Source: Crossaster papposus (taxonomy: Eukaryota; Echinodermata; Asteroidea; Velatida; Solasteridae). Taken from it: DNA of 64,000 bases. A program made the position numbers and the translations under genes. The stretch spans positions 340,501 through 404,500 of the forward strand of contig JBAIAA010000252.1 of assembly GCA_037893245.1 (NCBI GenBank). The letters run 5' to 3'. Positions 1 through 11,584 of this stretch are shown in pieces; position 1 is the stretch's first letter, and each line of letters begins with the position of its first letter. The notes under the pieces were generated by a model. It saw only the letters and a program-made list of their open reading frames with translations. It did no database searches and was not told the DNA's origin.

Positions 1-3000
1 AAGGCAATGCTGTATATTCTGAAAAAAATAATATTATAAGTTTTCAATATCAATACAAAATTTGCTGAGTCCCACAATTTACATTGTGCCTATAGAGTCA
101 GAACTTTGTGCCCCCAAAAATACGATTTTTGTATCATCTGTAAAACTGTTGAATTGTTATGTTTAATGATACAAAACGCTTCGGAAAAGCAGTGCAGTTT
201 GTCTTTAAATCATACAGAATTAAATTTGTCAATGTAGCGTACAAGTCCTATTGGAAATAGGTAAGTTGTTCCCACATCTATAATTTTTTTTGGGGGGCAC
301 ACTTGGAATTTCTAGCAACACTTTCTGACATTTGATATCAACAAATCCTGCTAGCAGCGATCACAGACACTTCAAAATCGTCTTGACTTTCTCTGTACCA
401 GTAGGGCCTTCGTGTCGTCATGTTATTGCTGTTTACGAACATCTTATTTGAATCCCAGATCTGCTGTAATGACATGCTGGTCAACCTTATCACAACTCTA
501 CTTGATAGCCCCTTTGTGCTTCAATCACCTTTTGCTTGGTCTAAATTTACCCTATTTAAAAATGAACTGTTTATTAATGGGCAATTTTAGGGGTCCATTT
601 TCCAAGGATTTGATGGGTACATTTTCTGGTTTCCCAAGAGATATAGCGAGGAGCAGCAATCGTTCAATGCACAGTGGATTATCATCACTTCTTGTTAATT
701 GAAAACAGTGTCTATTTCGGGCGATGTTTGTATGCTCGGGTCCGGTTACCTATTTTTTGACGGGGCTGGCATTGATGGGTGGAACAATGGCCCTGCAACG
801 GCGCGCTTCAATTAGCCAACTGAGGACTGGAAAAAAGTGAAATGGAGCTCAGAGTGTTGGCTCACTACGGAACAGGCCGTGATAGTCTCGCACTCTGTCC
901 GATGCAGAAGCCATATTGTATTTCCCCTCATTTCCACAACAATAGGTTTCCATGCAATAGCAAGCCCTAACCCTCACCTCCCTAGCAAATCTGTAATCTA
1001 AAACTGCATGTTAAAGGGGGGGGGGGGAGGAGGAAAAAGGATGGAGGGGATTGACAGACCGTCTTTGAAATGAATGTGGCAGTTGGTGTACTTGATTTAG
1101 AGGGAGGGGTAAGGGGTAATCCAGGCTTAATGATTAGCTGCGACCACCTTCTCAAACCAAAATTAGCGTGGTAGATGAATAGGGTCTGAGCCAGGGAAAA
1201 TATTTGAACAAGTGTATTCCATGACTCAGAGTCTATCAAGACTTTGTCTTTCTGGTCTCGTGGCATAGCCACGCGTGAGTAAACAAACACGGCAGTGATT
1301 AGGCCACATACATGGGGTTGGTGAGGAGAAGTGCGTTAATTAAGGCTTAAAGCCTTCGGAGACACCTAGAATGAGGAATCCATTGTTCGTTTCTCAGATG
1401 GATGGAGCGTGGGGGTTTGTTTGGGGGATCTCTCAGGGGATTTGTGGGAAGGGTCTGTCGCGGCCTTGAATTGAGTCCTTGGTTCTATTTTCAATGGGGC
1501 TGGGGCTGTTCATTATGGAGACTGTGTAAGCAGATATTGTTGAATCGTGCTAGACCTGGGACAAAGTCAAAAATCAGAAGAAATCAGGGGCCTTATGAGC
1601 AGGAGAAGGGGATAGCTGTACAACATACAAACAAGTAAAGGGGTCGAGGGAGGGGGGGGGGGTTGAATTAGATAGATTTTGATCCTTTGTTTCAAGCAGC
1701 CATCTTTGCATTTTTGTTTTTATTTCAGTGATAATGAATGCACAAGAGGTCCAAAAACATGTACCTCAATACAATTAATAATGTTGAATTTCTGTTCAAA
1801 TTAAAAGATTTCGCATCAATGGTTTTCGTGCAGCTTCTGAATTCCCTCAGTTTTTTGTTTGACCTGCCAAGTTGCATGTGGAACCTTTGTCAACAGTTTA
1901 ACAAAGAGTTTGAATAGCAGTTTTATAAGGAGAGAAGTCAAAACTAGAACATTCAGGCAACTAGCTGTTAATTTTTTAAGGCTCCGCTTTCTCTTTTTTG
2001 CCTAATATACAAAACCATCTGCCCCTTGGCAAACTTTTTATCGAATAATATTCTTGTCTAGAAATTGAAGGTCTGTAACCCTTGAGCTCAACTCGCAGTT
2101 CGACTGTGATTCCAAAAGAAACTAAACCTACATACAGTGTATGTTTTCCATTTTCCTGGCTGCTTCAGACACTTCATGCCTCATTACTCTAGCCAAGCCA
2201 GACCCAATTATCACAGTGCAGTCAAGAAAGACATATTTTCTGATCATTTATTCATTGCGTTGGGGATAAATTGATGCTTTGACATTTAGCTTTTCGCACG
2301 AGGACAAGAAGGGTGAAGAAATGTATGCATTTGTTGTTCCGCGCCCATTTGCAGAGTGCAAAACAAGAAAGTTTTATGGAGTACGCTTATTTGAACACAA
2401 AAATTGTTTGTTTGACACTGATGTCTCAGAAATGATACCATTACATGGAGTATTCAAAACGGGCTTGGGCATTCAACTTGGGTGGATATTATTGTGCAAG
2501 TTTTTTTGGTGAGTTTTTTTTTTGATTTGGGGGGGGGGGAGCGTGGCACCAAATTGAGTATAGTGGACCACTAGTGAATATCTCTGTTAAAGTCACTATG
2601 ATGATTTGCCAACTCTGGCTATTTCATATTCTCACTTTATTCCTGCAAGGTTTGACAATGAGATATATGAGTTGGTGAGATCATTTGACTGTCTGACTAG
2701 TCTTGCATGGCCTTTAAATGAATGACCTGCCATTCGCATTCAGACACTATAGGCTGGGGATGGTAACTGAAGGGGGAAACAGGTGAAACTTGGAAAAATC
2801 TAGGCTTGGCAAAATCAACATGACTGGATTTGCAGAGAACATGTTATGTTAAAAGCTTGGTTGAAAAAAAAAGACATTCTTGTCCGGTGGAGAGTATATC
2901 TCTTCCATATGGAACTGTAGAATAAATTCTACTAATGTATGTGTTTGGGCAAATGGATTGGAAACATATACGTACAATGAAGTGGCTGTCAGGAGTATTT

Positions 3001-3183
3001 TGTATTTTCTATTGTGGTAATATTGCTATTATTTTTCAAAATAATCGTTTTTTTGTAAATCTTTCTATTGTATTTTAAATCTATAGCGCAATCTATACTC
3101 TTCATGTGTAGAGTTTATTACAACTTTTAAATAGCAATCATATGAATTTACTGTTTTATTATTTGTTTCTATTTTGTTTGCAG
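1..3183. other. Non-coding flank, probably an unc5 intron
   Basis: No exon with a recognisable domain was found here on either strand. The short open frames (for example 412-702 and 2279-2512) lack homology that I recognise and lack exon-like borders. The next feature downstream is a phase-1 internal exon of unc5, so this stretch is most simply the 3' part of a long intron. The exons for the signal peptide and first Ig domain would then lie before base 1. It contains G-runs near 1017-1028 and 1650-1661. Assignment as intron is inference. Confidence 0.6.
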
Positions 3184-3462
3184 GTCTAAAGAGACTCTTT
3201 GACCAAGAACCTCTCGGACAACGCGTCCAGCCTCAACAGTCCATCCGGTTACTATGCCGACCGCCTCCTGGGGTTCCGGACCCGGAGGTATACTGGGAGA
3301 AAAATGGTGCGCGCATAGACATGTCCAATGTGCATTTCCTGCAAACAAATGAGGGATTAATATTGAACCAGATACGATTGGAAGATAGCGGGAACTACAC
3401 GTGTGTGGCGGAGAACATAGCGGCGAAACGAGAAAGTGAAACCGCCCAAGTGATCGTCTACG
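3184..3462 (+). CDS. unc5: unc5 exon: second Ig (C2/I-set) domain
   Basis: A phase 1-1 exon of 279 bp. It encodes an Ig fold with the cysteine of LLCRPPPG, the tryptophan of VYWEKNG, and the DSGNYTCVAENIA motif of the F strand. It starts with LKRLFDQEPLG, a very characteristic UNC5 inter-Ig sequence. In the family this domain helps bind netrin. It ends in VIVYG immediately before a GTAAGA donor. Confidence 0.93.
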
Positions 3463-6400
3463 GTAAGACCGGTTCCATCTTGAATCATTCAGTCTTACTA
3501 TTCCAATTTCTTGTTTCAGTTATTTTGATAGCATTGTCCCTTTACTTACAATATTTTCAAGTTCAGTTGAATTAGCTTTGTCATTGTGCTGTACTCATTT
3601 CTTGGCTGAATAAATTAATAATAATAATAATAATAACACCAGGTGCCGTGATTCCACAAGTTTATTATTCACTTTTAGCCGAGTAAGGTATTTCATAATA
3701 ATTTAGTATTTATATTTTTTTAGGTTTGCAATCGTTTTAAGCATTGTCCCAAAAGGTAACGATTTTAGAAACTGTGACACTTGTCCAGCTCAATGCATAT
3801 CATACCAGTACTGGCTCTGTTGTCATGTGCAGTGACCTTCAACCAACTACCAGGGCTGTCAATGTCATGGCAACAAATCCATCCAAACCTCCTCTAAGAC
3901 AGGTGGTAATAAGCTGGTACCTGGCATTTGTCTTGTTTCAAGAGAGTGAGTTGTTTGTCACCGGCCAGCACCTGTGGAAAAATTGCATCCTCTAATCATC
4001 CAAGGATCAACAAAATGGCCCCCTGAGTATCCGAACAGAAGGGGTCTGCATGTCCAAAAATAACATTTACTTTTATTTTGGTTCATGAGTTTGATGCCTC
4101 ATGAGTCCAACACCGCCGCGTTTGTCTAACTGTCTGATTGCATGTGTTCAATACACATTTAAGGATGTCCCACCCCCCCCCCCCCCCCCCCCTCCCCTTA
4201 AACGGATGGGATCACCGCCACTGATCACATTTACTGGGCTGTTGTACTAAGAGTTTGGAGACTGATAAAAGAGAGTAATTTGAGTAGCAGTATATGAAAA
4301 TTGCTAACAATAACAAAAGGCAATATAGTGAGTAAAATGTTTAGATTAAAAAAAGGTTTTAAAAAACAGTCCAATTTCTACAGATTGGTTCGGTTAGGGG
4401 CACATCATTATACTTACGACAACTGTAAAGGTCTTTTGCTAGACTCAACCACATCCCTCTCTGTCATTTAATTTAGTTGATGGCGGATGGACATCATGGA
4501 GTAGATGGACAGACTGTGATGTCGCCTGCGGTACGGGATTGCGACAGCGTAGACGGTCTTGTACCAATCCGCCAAGAAAGAACGGTGGTCAACAGTGTGC
4601 AGGGCAAGATGTACAGACTATCTCATGCACGGAAGATTGCCCAGGTAATAGAATGAAGGCAACCGAAGTGGTTTGACAAATCTTGGCTTTCTTTAAGAAA
4701 CCAGTTTCCCCCTAACCAGGAGCTTCAAAATCTCCTGAAGCCGGGTCATGATTTTGGGAAATTTTTTCAAGAGAGTTTAAGAAAACTGACAACTATTGGT
4801 TCCAGGAACACACCCAAGTTTATATGTAATCGCAAGAAAACAATTGTTAGGAAAGTTATGCACTTAACCTGAGCCCACGTTGGCTTTTGTTAACATACAA
4901 TATGAGGGCAATATTTAGTTTGCTTAAACTGGATGTCAAACATATTAATTGTTGAATAGCTTGCCCAGTATTAAGAAGTATTAAGGGAATAAGAAGTATC
5001 TCTCCTCCTTTATACCTTATAATGTGAATAAATTGTTCGTAAATTAGGGAGAATTTATCTGCGGCATGTCCTGAACCTAACACTAAGAATTCATCTAACA
5101 TTGCAGCTCACGCTCGGTTCAGACAGGCGTTCCACAGTCGCGCCGAACCAAATTGAAATCAAGTCGCTCCTGAGTCGCTCTAACAACTCCAGCAGTCGAT
5201 CGTTCGCCGTCTGGCGCGCCTTGTCGCCCTTATTCGTTTCAGACGTCGGACTCAATTCACTCATTTGGTTCGGCGCGACTGTGGAACGCCTGTCTAAACC
5301 GAGCGTGAGTGAAGCCATTAAATAAAACTAAGATTTGTTTCTTTTCTGGTTGTTTTATTGGGCAGTAAATGGTGAGTGGGGTCGGTGGTCGGATTGGTCA
5401 ACGTGTAGTGGCAACTGTCAACAAGTCAGGAGTCGTTATTGTGACGACCCATCACCCAACAATGGCGGTCAAGACTGCTTTGGCCAAAACTTTGAACGAA
5501 GGAACTGCACCGGCGGACGCTGTCAAAGTAAATATCTGAACTTATTTTAGAGCTTTACCTGCAGATTGTAGTCATATTGGCACAGCTCTGCCCCAATTCT
5601 CAAAAGTTGCCCAAACAAACTTCTGCATTTGTGTTATTTTAATGGATTCAACATTTTGGAGTCAGAGCCACTACCAGTATTATCTAACTTTGGTGCCCAA
5701 ATTTTCTGACGAAGTTAAGACAACTTGTGATTTAGTGCAAAGTTTGTAGTTATAAAGGTAGGAAAAAAAGGTCAGGCAAAATCTGAATAAATACCTCAGA
5801 TTTTACTAAAAAATGAATTAATGCTAGTTGAGGGTTTATACTTGAAATAATCATTCAGTAATCCAAAATTGTTTTTGTTTCAATTTTCAACAATTTGCCT
5901 TGTTTTTTAGATCTAGGTTGGAAAGTTTCCACAACCACAGTTTATCCACCCGTTGCAGCCTCAGGAACAGACAACAATGGCAAAGGTCCTTCTGTCGGAA
6001 CTGTCAACGAAGACCCGAAAGGTGAGAGGTCAAAGGTCACAACTGATTGGAAAGGGTATCATGGGAAATGTAAAATAACATTCATAACATTAAATACTCT
6101 GATTTGATAGCAACAAATTTCTTCCAGTTATAAAATTTATTTTGAAATCGATATTGAAAGCTTCTATTAGCTATACAGTTACAAACCTGGTCATTTTGTT
6201 TAGATTGAATGGTGCCATTTTAAAGTGTGTTTGTTTGTGACTTGTCTCCTCTAGTCAAAGATCCCAGCGAGGATCAGATCCCTCTCTACATCGGTGTCGC
6301 CCTGGCAGCGCTGGTTTTTCTTCTTGTCTTTGTCTTTATGATTGTCTGCATAGCAACACGTAGGAAGAGGCAAGGAACAGGCTTCACGGCTTCAACAAGA

Positions 6401-9400
6401 GGTAAGGCAGTTTGTAAGCCTGGTCTTCGTCTCAAGCTTCAGAGGTTTGTTTTCTTCTTCAAATAACAACAATTGTAAATAGAAGAATTATAATCTCATG
6501 TTTTTGGTTTTTGTTCTAGATGAGTGTAACATGGCAATGCTGTCAGTTCAACCAGACCTGACTCAATCAGCGCCTCATACCATGTGCACGCATGTCACCC
6601 TCCCCAACCACAAACCAGAAAAGATCCAGATGACGTCGTCCCCCATCTTTGCTACAGAGGCCTACTACGAAGACCCCAAGGACATTAAACCCAACGGAAT
6701 GACGGTCACGTTCTCCCCAAAAAACGGTGTAATGACGCACCTGAATGATTACTCCTCGGACTCGTCAAACTACGCCGTGCCGAACGGGAACCCAATCATC
6801 GATCCCTCAATGCATCAGTATATACCGCTCGTCGGGCCCACACAAGAGTGCTGTCATCAGAATCTCCACAACAGACCCCCGATGGACTTGCCGTGCCGCA
6901 TCAACCACAACATACCGCAGCAGCGATGTTCAGAGCCTGACGGCGAAGACACTGCCACAGCATTTCACGAGCGACGGCTCAGAGACTCGGCAGTCCATTC
7001 CTCTGAAGAGGAGAGCATCTCCCCGGGATCACCGTACGGGTCTGATCAGGGAAGGGCACCCTCTATTGTCAGCGCGGGCATCCCGTCACACATAGACTCT
7101 CAATGTATGTCGTGGGGCATGGTGAGCCATCGTGGCGGAAGATTAGTCATACCTGACGCAGGTGAGATTTGAGTTTCATTTTCATCTAGATACTTGTTTG
7201 AGACTAGTCTTTCAGATTGATTTTATTATATTTCATTGGAGTTTAACACTTTAATCAATACGGAACAACTACACCCAAAACATTGATGAACCCTTACTCT
7301 GTAGGGTTTATGCAAAATCATTTTGATTTTGGAATATTTCGAGGGTTAGGGTTAAGTTTTTAGGAATTACAGTAGGATCTATTCGATGAAAGTTGTGTGT
7401 TTGATGCCAACATTTTTGCATTACAGTACAACTTTGTTGTGTCTATCCTCATTCCCAGGTATCAGTATGTTCATACCAGAAGGAGCTCTTCCAAAAGGTC
7501 ACACTGAGGACCTTTATATTGCAGTCAGTCGAGACGTAAATGATCGTCCTAGGGTCAGTGGAAAGCAGACCATTCTCAGTCCGGTGGTCATCTGTGGACC
7601 TCCAGGACTGACCTTTGCTAAGCCAGTCATCATCACAACGCCGCACTGCGCTAACGGGATGAGAGGAGAATGGAGATGCTCGGTGTACAGCAATATGTGC
7701 CGCCCTGGAGAACAGCAAGCTTGGGAGGTCGGTTATCACGAGATGTCGCAGTCTAATCACAAGTTAATCACTACTCAATCATGAGTCCATAAGTCATCAT
7801 TATAACTTGATCTTAAGTTAAATTGTAGTCAATGTCAAAATAAATTAACCAGTCAATTGAAAATCAGTGGCCAGACAATCGAAAATCATAGATAGTCACA
7901 AGTCAATTCCAATATTAATCACAGACATCATAAGTCAGTAGAATTCAACCACAAAGCATACACTAGTCAGTTACTAGTCAGTTACTAGTCAGTTGTAATT
8001 GAAAAAGGAGCAAGTTTGGGGGTTTTGTTTGGCGGAAGTTTTTACGATGACACGTTTTTCTTTTCGAGCCATACAATTAATTACTTTTTCCTAGTTTTTG
8101 TTCACCTTGCTCCTACGTTTTCTACTTTTTTCTTCTAATTTCCAATATTTCTTGGCTTGATTTTACAATCGTGGTTGATCCCTCATCCAGAAATATGCCA
8201 CAGTCGGGGAGGAGACGATCAATACGCCTATCTTCTGCCAAGTGGACAAGCGGCAGTGCTCCATCGTGACTGACCAGCTTAGTTGGTTTGCCTTCTTGGG
8301 GGAATCCTTGCCTAGCAAAGCTGCCAGCAAGGTGCTGAAGATAGCCGTGTTTGGTCCCATTCTGAGAGCCATGATGGACTATAGTGTCAAGGTCTACGTC
8401 ATGGAAGATACGCCAGATACCTTAGAGGTAAGTCTCAAAGACAACGTCGAAAAGGTTCTACAAAATATATACATCTAATCCAGATGTTAATGACTACTCT
8501 GACCTCCCCGTGTCTGTACATGGATTCTACCGGATCTGTTGCCACGTATTGGATCAAGGTCGAGAACAAGAAGTAGAAGTGTTGTACCAAATATTATACA
8601 ATTTGATCATCAACCAAATATTCAAAGAGCTTCTTGCTTCTAAGATTTGACGTCCAGCATCGTTTTGTTTTTTCCCCCGTTTCCTTCGGCAGAACGTGAT
8701 CCAGATAGAGCAGAGACTAGGCGGTCGTCTCTTGCACAGACCCAAGCAGCTTCTCTTCACAGATACTGGTCACAATCTGTGTCTGTCCATCGAAGACATC
8801 ATGCCTGGATGGCAGTGCAAAGTTGCCTCTAACTTCCAGGTACTAAAAGGCTTCATAACCCTCCCCACACTCCCATCACAATTAAATCGTACAATAACAG
8901 ATTTGATTAAAATTACGTGAGTGAGTTTGATAAAGCCGGGTGCTTAACGAGCGGGCCGACTCACCCGCTTCTTGAACGGTCCTATTAGGATCATGTCCCT
9001 AACATGATAAGTGACTCTGTAGTAACTCTGATTTCTTACTTCTCTTCTGTAGGAAATCCCTTTCTATCATATTTGGAGCGGCGCATCCAACACATTGCAT
9101 TGTGCCTTTACCCTGGGAAGGATTGACCCCGCTATCACCATGGTGAGATGTCGCATCGAGGTCACTCAGGGGTCATCACCCAACACTCGGCAGGTCATCG
9201 AAATTGCCAGATGTGTGGATGATGTAAGTAGTGGCTAGATAATGGTGGCAGCGGTGGCAGATAAAGCACTGCTGATGCCAGCCAGCTATTACAAATTCAA
9301 AAAATAGCTCTTTGCCATTTCAATTAATTGAAGACTCCAGCTGGCCTTATTATCCTCCCGCCAAGTGTACTTAATATCCTCCCGCCAAGTGTACATTTTA

Positions 9401-10531
9401 ATCGACGTGCTTCGTATCAAACTTTTGACCTGATTAGGAAGGCAGCTGCAGCTGGCATGCATAAAACCTGATCGGAAAGTTTCAAATATTCAAGGAAGTG
9501 CATTTTTAAATAATAAAATACTAAATTATTCGAAAAATGAACAGCCCGACTTCTTGATGTAACTTCTAAAATGTTGAGTTACCTACCTTGCTTTCAGTCT
9601 TCTTAAGTTTGTTCATCCATCATTGCCTCTCTTTGTCTCAGATATTAGATGACTCTAGTGGGAGGGATCCTGCTATTTAAGCTTCGTTCATTGATGTATT
9701 TTGTCTTCTCTCTCTCTCTCTCTCTCTCTGTATCAGATGTGTGATCACAGTCACTCTGAGCCCGACGTCGCCAATTATAGCTCCGGCTATGGCTCCATGA
9801 CCTTGGAGGCACCCAACAAAGCCTTCCGTCTGTCCAGACCCTTCAGAACCCAGCTCTGCACCTTGCTAGACCCACCAAGAAGCAGAGGCAACGACTGGAG
9901 AATGTTGGCCTCAAAACTCGGGGTTGATGGGTAAGGTTACCCCATTCAATTAATAGTTTCTGATTATTAAACCTTACTCTCCTGGGCATGTTAGCCCAAG
10001 ATACTTGTTGAATCCAGGCTTTCAAGTATTCTTACTTTTCATAATGTTCCCGTTTAAAAAACTTGCTCCTAGTTTTTCTGTCTAAAAAATGAATTCTCAT
10101 TGAATATTATTAATGAAGAGTTTGGGTGCGGGGATACTGCAACTGTACTTCTAAGAGCTTAGTTGAGCTTAGATTACAAGTGTTCTGAGTACAGAACATG
10201 CCAAATAAGGCCCATGCTATGCTACTGGGGATGCAAACTACTGAAAGTCTGCAAAAGTCCTACTATTATCCCGTTATAAATGTGCGTTGATTCTTGGTAC
10301 GAAAAGAGTACAAAACTATTCACTCATCCTTACTGTCTGTTGTCGTTCCACTCTCACAGCTACATCAACTACTTTGCCATCAAGCCCAGCCCAACTGACC
10401 AAATTCTCGATCTCTGGGAGGCTAGACATCGAGAGGAAGGTGCCGTCTTGGACTTGGCAAGAGTCTTGCAGGAGATGGGCAGACAAGACGCACTGGCTGT
10501 GGTGGAGAAACAGTTGGGAGCATGGATGTAA
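3184..10531 (+). CDS. unc5: UNC5 netrin receptor, 3' twelve exons (5' end outside window)
   Basis: UNC5 proteins are single-pass receptors for netrin that mediate axon repulsion and, when unbound, cell death through a death domain. Coding exons: 3184-3462, 4477-4644, 5366-5527, 5911-6021, 6255-6401, 6520-7161, 7459-7727, 8191-8427, 8693-8839, 9053-9223, 9737-9930, 10360-10531. All borders are AG/GT and the frame stays open to TAA at 10529-10531. The visible product is 899 aa: Ig C2 (1-93), TSP1 (94-149), TSP1 (150-203), linker (204-240), membrane segment about 252-274 followed by TRRKR, cytoplasmic linker (290-490), ZU5 (about 488-620), UPA (about 625-765), death domain (about 790-890). Domain order and family motifs such as EQEPL-like, PPAEV-like and WEARH match UNC5 only. 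The donor after 7727 (GTCGGT) is the weakest border. The signal peptide and first Ig are missing because they lie upstream. Confidence 0.95.
4173..4192. repeat. Poly-C tract in an unc5 intron
   Basis: A run of about 20 C residues lies in the intron between the Ig and first TSP1 exons. Homopolymer length is likely to be polymorphic or mis-assembled. Confidence 0.9.
4477..4644 (+). CDS. unc5: unc5 exon: first thrombospondin type-1 repeat
   Basis: A phase 1-1 exon of 168 bp, too short to stand out as an open frame. The translation starts VDGGWTSWSRWTDCDVACG and continues with the TSP1 pattern WxxWxxW, CxxxCGxGxxxRxRxC and a final CTEDCP. Six cysteines are present. The acceptor is ATTTAG and the donor GTAATA. 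TSP1 repeats of UNC5 lie close to the membrane and are glycosylated on W and S/T in known family members. Confidence 0.93.
5107..5309. mobile_element. Palindromic MITE in unc5 intron, about 47-bp inverted ends
   Basis: The left end (5107, CTCACGCTCGGTTCAGACAG) reappears as reverse complement at the right end (finishing at 5309, CCGAGCGTGAG), with about 47 bp of near-perfect match. The arms give the same peptide (RRSTVAPNQ) on both strands. Total length is about 203 bp with no coding capacity, typical of a miniature inverted-repeat transposon. No clear target-site duplication is visible, so the superfamily is unassigned. Confidence 0.75.
5366..5527 (+). CDS. unc5: unc5 exon: second thrombospondin type-1 repeat
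   Basis: A phase 1-1 exon of 162 bp encoding NGEWGRWSDWSTCSGNCQQV, then CDDPSPNNGGQDC and NCTGGRC. This is the usual WxxWxxW plus six-cysteine TSP1 pattern. NCTGG is a potential N-glycosylation sequon. The donor is AAA|GTAAAT. Confidence 0.92.
5911..6401 (+). CDS. unc5: unc5 exons: extracellular linker and transmembrane segment
   Basis: Exon 5911-6021 (111 bp, phase 1-1) encodes a Thr/Pro/Gly-rich linker of 37 residues with no domain. Exon 6255-6401 (147 bp, phase 1-1) encodes DPSEDQIP followed by about 23 hydrophobic residues (YIGVALAALVFLLVFVFMIV) and a TRRKRQ stop-transfer signal. The orientation is extracellular to cytoplasmic. Because both exons are symmetric, skipping the linker exon would keep the frame. 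Whether that happens is unknown. Confidence 0.88.
6520..7161 (+). CDS. unc5: unc5 exon: cytoplasmic linker leading into ZU5
   Basis: A single 642-bp phase 1-1 exon encodes the long cytoplasmic linker. It includes the family-typical LSVQPDL motif, several SP, SS and YY sites that could be phosphorylated, and ends in SHRGGRLVIPDAG, the start of ZU5. UNC5 receptors are known to signal through tyrosines in this linker. Specific sites here are not demonstrated. Confidence 0.9.
7459..8427 (+). CDS. unc5: unc5 exons: ZU5 domain and start of UPA
   Basis: Exon 7459-7727 continues ZU5 with ISMFIPEGALPKG, then QTILSPVVICGPPGLTF and KPVIITTPHC, all core ZU5 motifs. Exon 8191-8427 gives YATVGEETINTPIFCQVDK and then LKIAVFGPIL, the start of UPA. 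The join W-E|K-Y uses a GTCGGT donor and an ATCCAG acceptor in phase 0. In UNC5 structures, ZU5 packs against UPA and the death domain to hold the receptor inactive. Confidence 0.88.
7965..7995. repeat. Short ACTAGTCAGTT tandem repeat
   Basis: Three close copies of an 11-bp unit lie in an unc5 intron, within about 200 bp of degenerate AGTCAATT/AGTCAGTT words (7770-7995). It looks like a decayed simple repeat. No function is apparent. Confidence 0.6.
8693..9223 (+). CDS. unc5: unc5 exons: UPA domain
   Basis: Exons 8693-8839 and 9053-9223 are both phase 0-0. They encode NVIQIEQRLGGRLLHRPKQL, then HNLCLSIEDI, then QEIPFYHIWSG and HCAFTLGRI, which align by eye with the UPA region conserved in UNC5, PIDD and ankyrins. 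The next exon adds a short hinge before the death domain. Confidence 0.9.
9737..10531 (+). CDS. unc5: unc5 exons: death domain and C-terminus
   Basis: Exons 9737-9930 and 10360-10531 join in phase 2 (GG|C). The product reads LCTLLDPPRSRGNDWRMLAS, then INYFAIKPSPTDQILDLWEA, then VLQEMGRQDALAVVEKQL and stop. The KPSPT-ILxLWEARH block is diagnostic of the UNC5 death domain. A CT-rich tract (about 9704-9729) forms the polypyrimidine tract of the acceptor. Confidence 0.94.
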
Positions 10532-10559
10532 AATAAGACCCAGTTGAACAAAATATCTG

Positions 10560-10830
10560 GAACACCTGTAAGTGTATAATAGGACAGCAATAATCGGCTG
10601 TAGGTGATCAGAACACCTACAATGTGTATGGACGTCAAAACGGGTGTGGAAGAGCTGTAGGCGCAAGGATGTAAAACGACAGGTGTAGGTGCTCAGAGCA
10701 TCTGCAACTGTTGCACAGCTGTAAGTGCAGGTGTGCTTGGTGTGCAGGTACATGGAATACCTGCAGGTGTAGCACTATGGTGCAGCAGTCGTGGCTGTAG
10801 GTGCTAGGAACAGGTCGGTGGTGCTTGGGA
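10560..10830 (+). repeat. Degenerate GTAGGTG/CTGCAGGTG repeat after unc5 stop
   Basis: Words such as GCTGTAGGTG, AGGTGTAGGTGC, CTGCAGGTGTAGC and GGAACACCTG recur at irregular 25-35 bp spacing, some of them inverted (CACCTG/CAGGTG). This looks like an old decayed minisatellite. It brings many E-box-like CAGGTG/CACCTG words. Confidence 0.45.
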
Positions 10831-11360
10831 CATTGGGTGCATGCATGGAAGAGACAGAATTCTGTCAACTCCTGGAAATGCAACAACATCTTATGGTGCA
10901 TGGAACAATGTGACAGGTGTTGTGTTAGTAACTGCAAAGCACTCATTATTGAATATAGGTACGGAGGGGATATTGTTGTCATCTTGCTGCAAGGACTTCT
11001 GGTTTCACAGTATTGCTCAGAATGTTATGGACAATTAATATACCGATGTAAATGATACTGAATTAATTTGGATGGCCGACAAAGTTTGATAGGATAATTT
11101 GTTTTAAAATGCTGCTAAGATATATGCCTTTCATAATTTTGTTGAACTCTGCCAAATATTTGCAGAGGATGTCGACTGTTGAAATAATATTCTCTTCCAT
11201 TTTTTTTCTTTTTCTTTATTTTTGGTTTAATTGTTTGGTTTAATTGTTTGGTTTCTACATTGTATGATATTGCATGTGTTGGGCAGTGGCTACTGTCCAG
11301 TGACCAACATCAATTTGGGCCGAAATCTTTATCTTATGAGTTTGAAATGTATTTTTCCTT

Positions 11361-11584
11361 CAGGGATGTAGTCGAGTCCATCACAAGTCCCTGCAAGTCC
11401 CTGCAAGTCCATCACAAGTCCTTCAGTTCTAATTCAAATCACAAGCTATTCAAATCAGCTTTGACAAAAGCATTCCTTTGTCATTGTTCAACCAGTTACT
11501 TGTGACTGCCTTTATAAAGGGACTTGTGAATGGCTTCACGAAAGGACTTGTGAACGGACTTGCAGGGGCTCGACTACAAGCCTG
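11361..11584. mobile_element. hAT-type MITE with exact 8-bp target duplication
   Basis: The element runs CAGGGATGTAGTCGAG to CTCGACTACAAGCCTG, an imperfect terminal inverted repeat. It is flanked by TTTTCCTT at 11353-11360 and TTTTCCTT at 11585-11592, an exact 8-bp target-site duplication. CAG-start ends plus 8-bp duplications are the hAT signature. The interior is a foldback of AAGTCC/GGACTT words with no open frame. A second copy with its own duplication lies at 31465-31698. Confidence 0.9.

Noticed and set aside
982..1290. Minus-strand frame of 102 codons
   Set aside because: It has no recognised domain, contains low-complexity Pro/Leu from a G-run, and lies in a likely unc5 intron.
5091..5325. 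Two overlapping frames on opposite strands with the same RRSTVAPNQ peptide
   Set aside because: The identity results from the palindromic MITE and not from coding.
6745..7095. Second + strand frame of 116 codons in the unc5 cytoplasmic exon
   Set aside because: It lies in another frame of a confirmed exon and shows no homology.
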